64,000 nt of DNA from Actinomycetota bacterium (GTDB lineage: Bacteria; Actinomycetota; Actinomycetes; Mycobacteriales; Micromonosporaceae), in NCBI GenBank assembly GCA_005885555.1, contig VAWN01000035.1:1-64000 (forward strand), given 5' to 3'. The position numbers were made by a program, and so were the translations under genes. Of this stretch, positions 63,689 to 64,000 are shown piece by piece; position 1 is the first letter of the stretch, and each line of letters begins with the position of its first letter. The notes beneath the pieces are model-generated. The model had not been told where the DNA came from, searched no databases, and worked only from the letters and a program-made list of their open reading frames with translations.

Positions 63689-64000
63689 TCATTCGGCCGG
63701 GTTGTCCTCGTCTGGTGGCTTCGGTACCCGGCAGGAGCGCTCCAGCCACAGCGCCGCGCCGACCAGCGCGACGGACGCGACCAGGCCGGTCGCGGTCGGC
63801 GGGACGTCGGCCCGGGCGTGCGTCAGGTCGCCCTGGGCGAGCAGCCAGACCAGCGGGCCGCCGTACAGGCCGGTGAAGATCGCGCCGGCCGGGGAGGACG
63901 CCTTGGCCAGTACCACGTACTTGGCCACCGCCAGCGGGTCCAGCGGCGGCGCACCCGGTTTGCGGTCGATGCGCGCCTTCGTGGTGCGGGCGAGGAACGC
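63689..64000 (-). CDS. DUF3180 family membrane protein, 5' end outside window
   Basis: The visible 103 C-terminal residues begin AFLARTTKARIDRKPGAPPLDPLAVAKYVVLAKASS and contain two membrane helices. This is the DUF3180 family, which lies after folK in most actinobacteria. The reading frame stays open to the right edge, and the start lies beyond it. Confidence 0.85.
   Translation of the reverse strand, partial: AFLARTTKARIDRKPGAPPLDPLAVAKYVVLAKASSPAGAIFTGLYGGPLVWLLAQGDLTHARADVPPTATGLVASVALVGAALWLERSCRVPKPPDEDNPAE

Overview
The window is chromosomal DNA from a very GC-rich actinobacterium. Gene content and order (lsr2-clpC, coaX-nadC-nadB-panD-panC-DUF2520, radA-disA, carD-ispD-ispF, the F420-dependent PPOX oxidoreductase, many DUF2510/RDD/septum-formation-type proteins) point to the Micromonosporaceae. 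The genus cannot be fixed from the sequence alone.

Layout. 1-855: left-edge caspase gene preceded by a small EACC1-like gene, both on the minus strand. 1008-3196: Gfo/Idh/MocA oxidoreductase plus TIM-barrel sugar isomerase. 3230-5175: a degraded island with a frameshifted gene, an AT-richer orphan gene, the C-terminal end of a serine hydrolase and the last residues of a tyrosine recombinase, lying beside tRNA-Thr(UGU) at 5251-5322. 5553-13336: MsiK-type ABC ATPase, a SLOG-fold protein overlapping an Hsp70/beta-propeller membrane protein, rlmB, cysS, an IclR regulator and a YbjQ protein. 13359-17499: both classes of fumarase. 19279-28111: tyrosine/homogentisate catabolism spread over two blocks (lrp-hpd-RDD-aminotransferase, then fahA with a companion gene divergent from hmgA). 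28173-30256: carD-ispD-ispF-PPOX. 31487-35308: a compact type III polyketide synthase / flavin enzyme / methyltransferase / UbiA prenyltransferase cluster. 36183-38826: radA and disA. 39594-42458: def, an ACT regulator, mutY and a polysaccharide deacetylase. 42526-45739: clpC and lsr2. 46990-54414: NAD and pantothenate/CoA synthesis with two secreted septum-formation-like proteins in between. 54513-56670: a MidA/NDUFAF7-type methyltransferase directly before a stand-alone NuoD. 57942-61466: an osmoprotectant ABC transporter. 61512-64000: membrane proteins ending in a partial DUF3180 gene.

Two DNA-level words recur regardless of gene, strand or reading frame. The palindrome GGTACC was counted 23 times in the first 10 kb, against about 3 expected at 72% GC. 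A rarer palindrome, GTCCACAGTGGAC and variants, occurs in all three frames of the genes that carry it. GGTACC is absent from about 2945 to 5385, a stretch that contains the degraded island, which supports a foreign origin for it. Two copies of a 52-bp inverted repeat, a third palindrome sharing its core, a 95-bp tandem duplication and a family of short CGCTNCGCTC-type intergenic words add to the repeat content. Many genes have a TANNNT hexamer 6-8 bases before the start codon, as expected for leaderless transcripts.

The most interesting items are the circularly permuted osmoprotectant-binding protein, the methyltransferase-NuoD pair with a conserved candidate target arginine, the EACC1-caspase module cut by the left edge, the SLOG/Hsp70-propeller pair and the iterated GGTACC palindrome. 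Long open frames are common on the non-coding strands because of the base composition, and they were left out.
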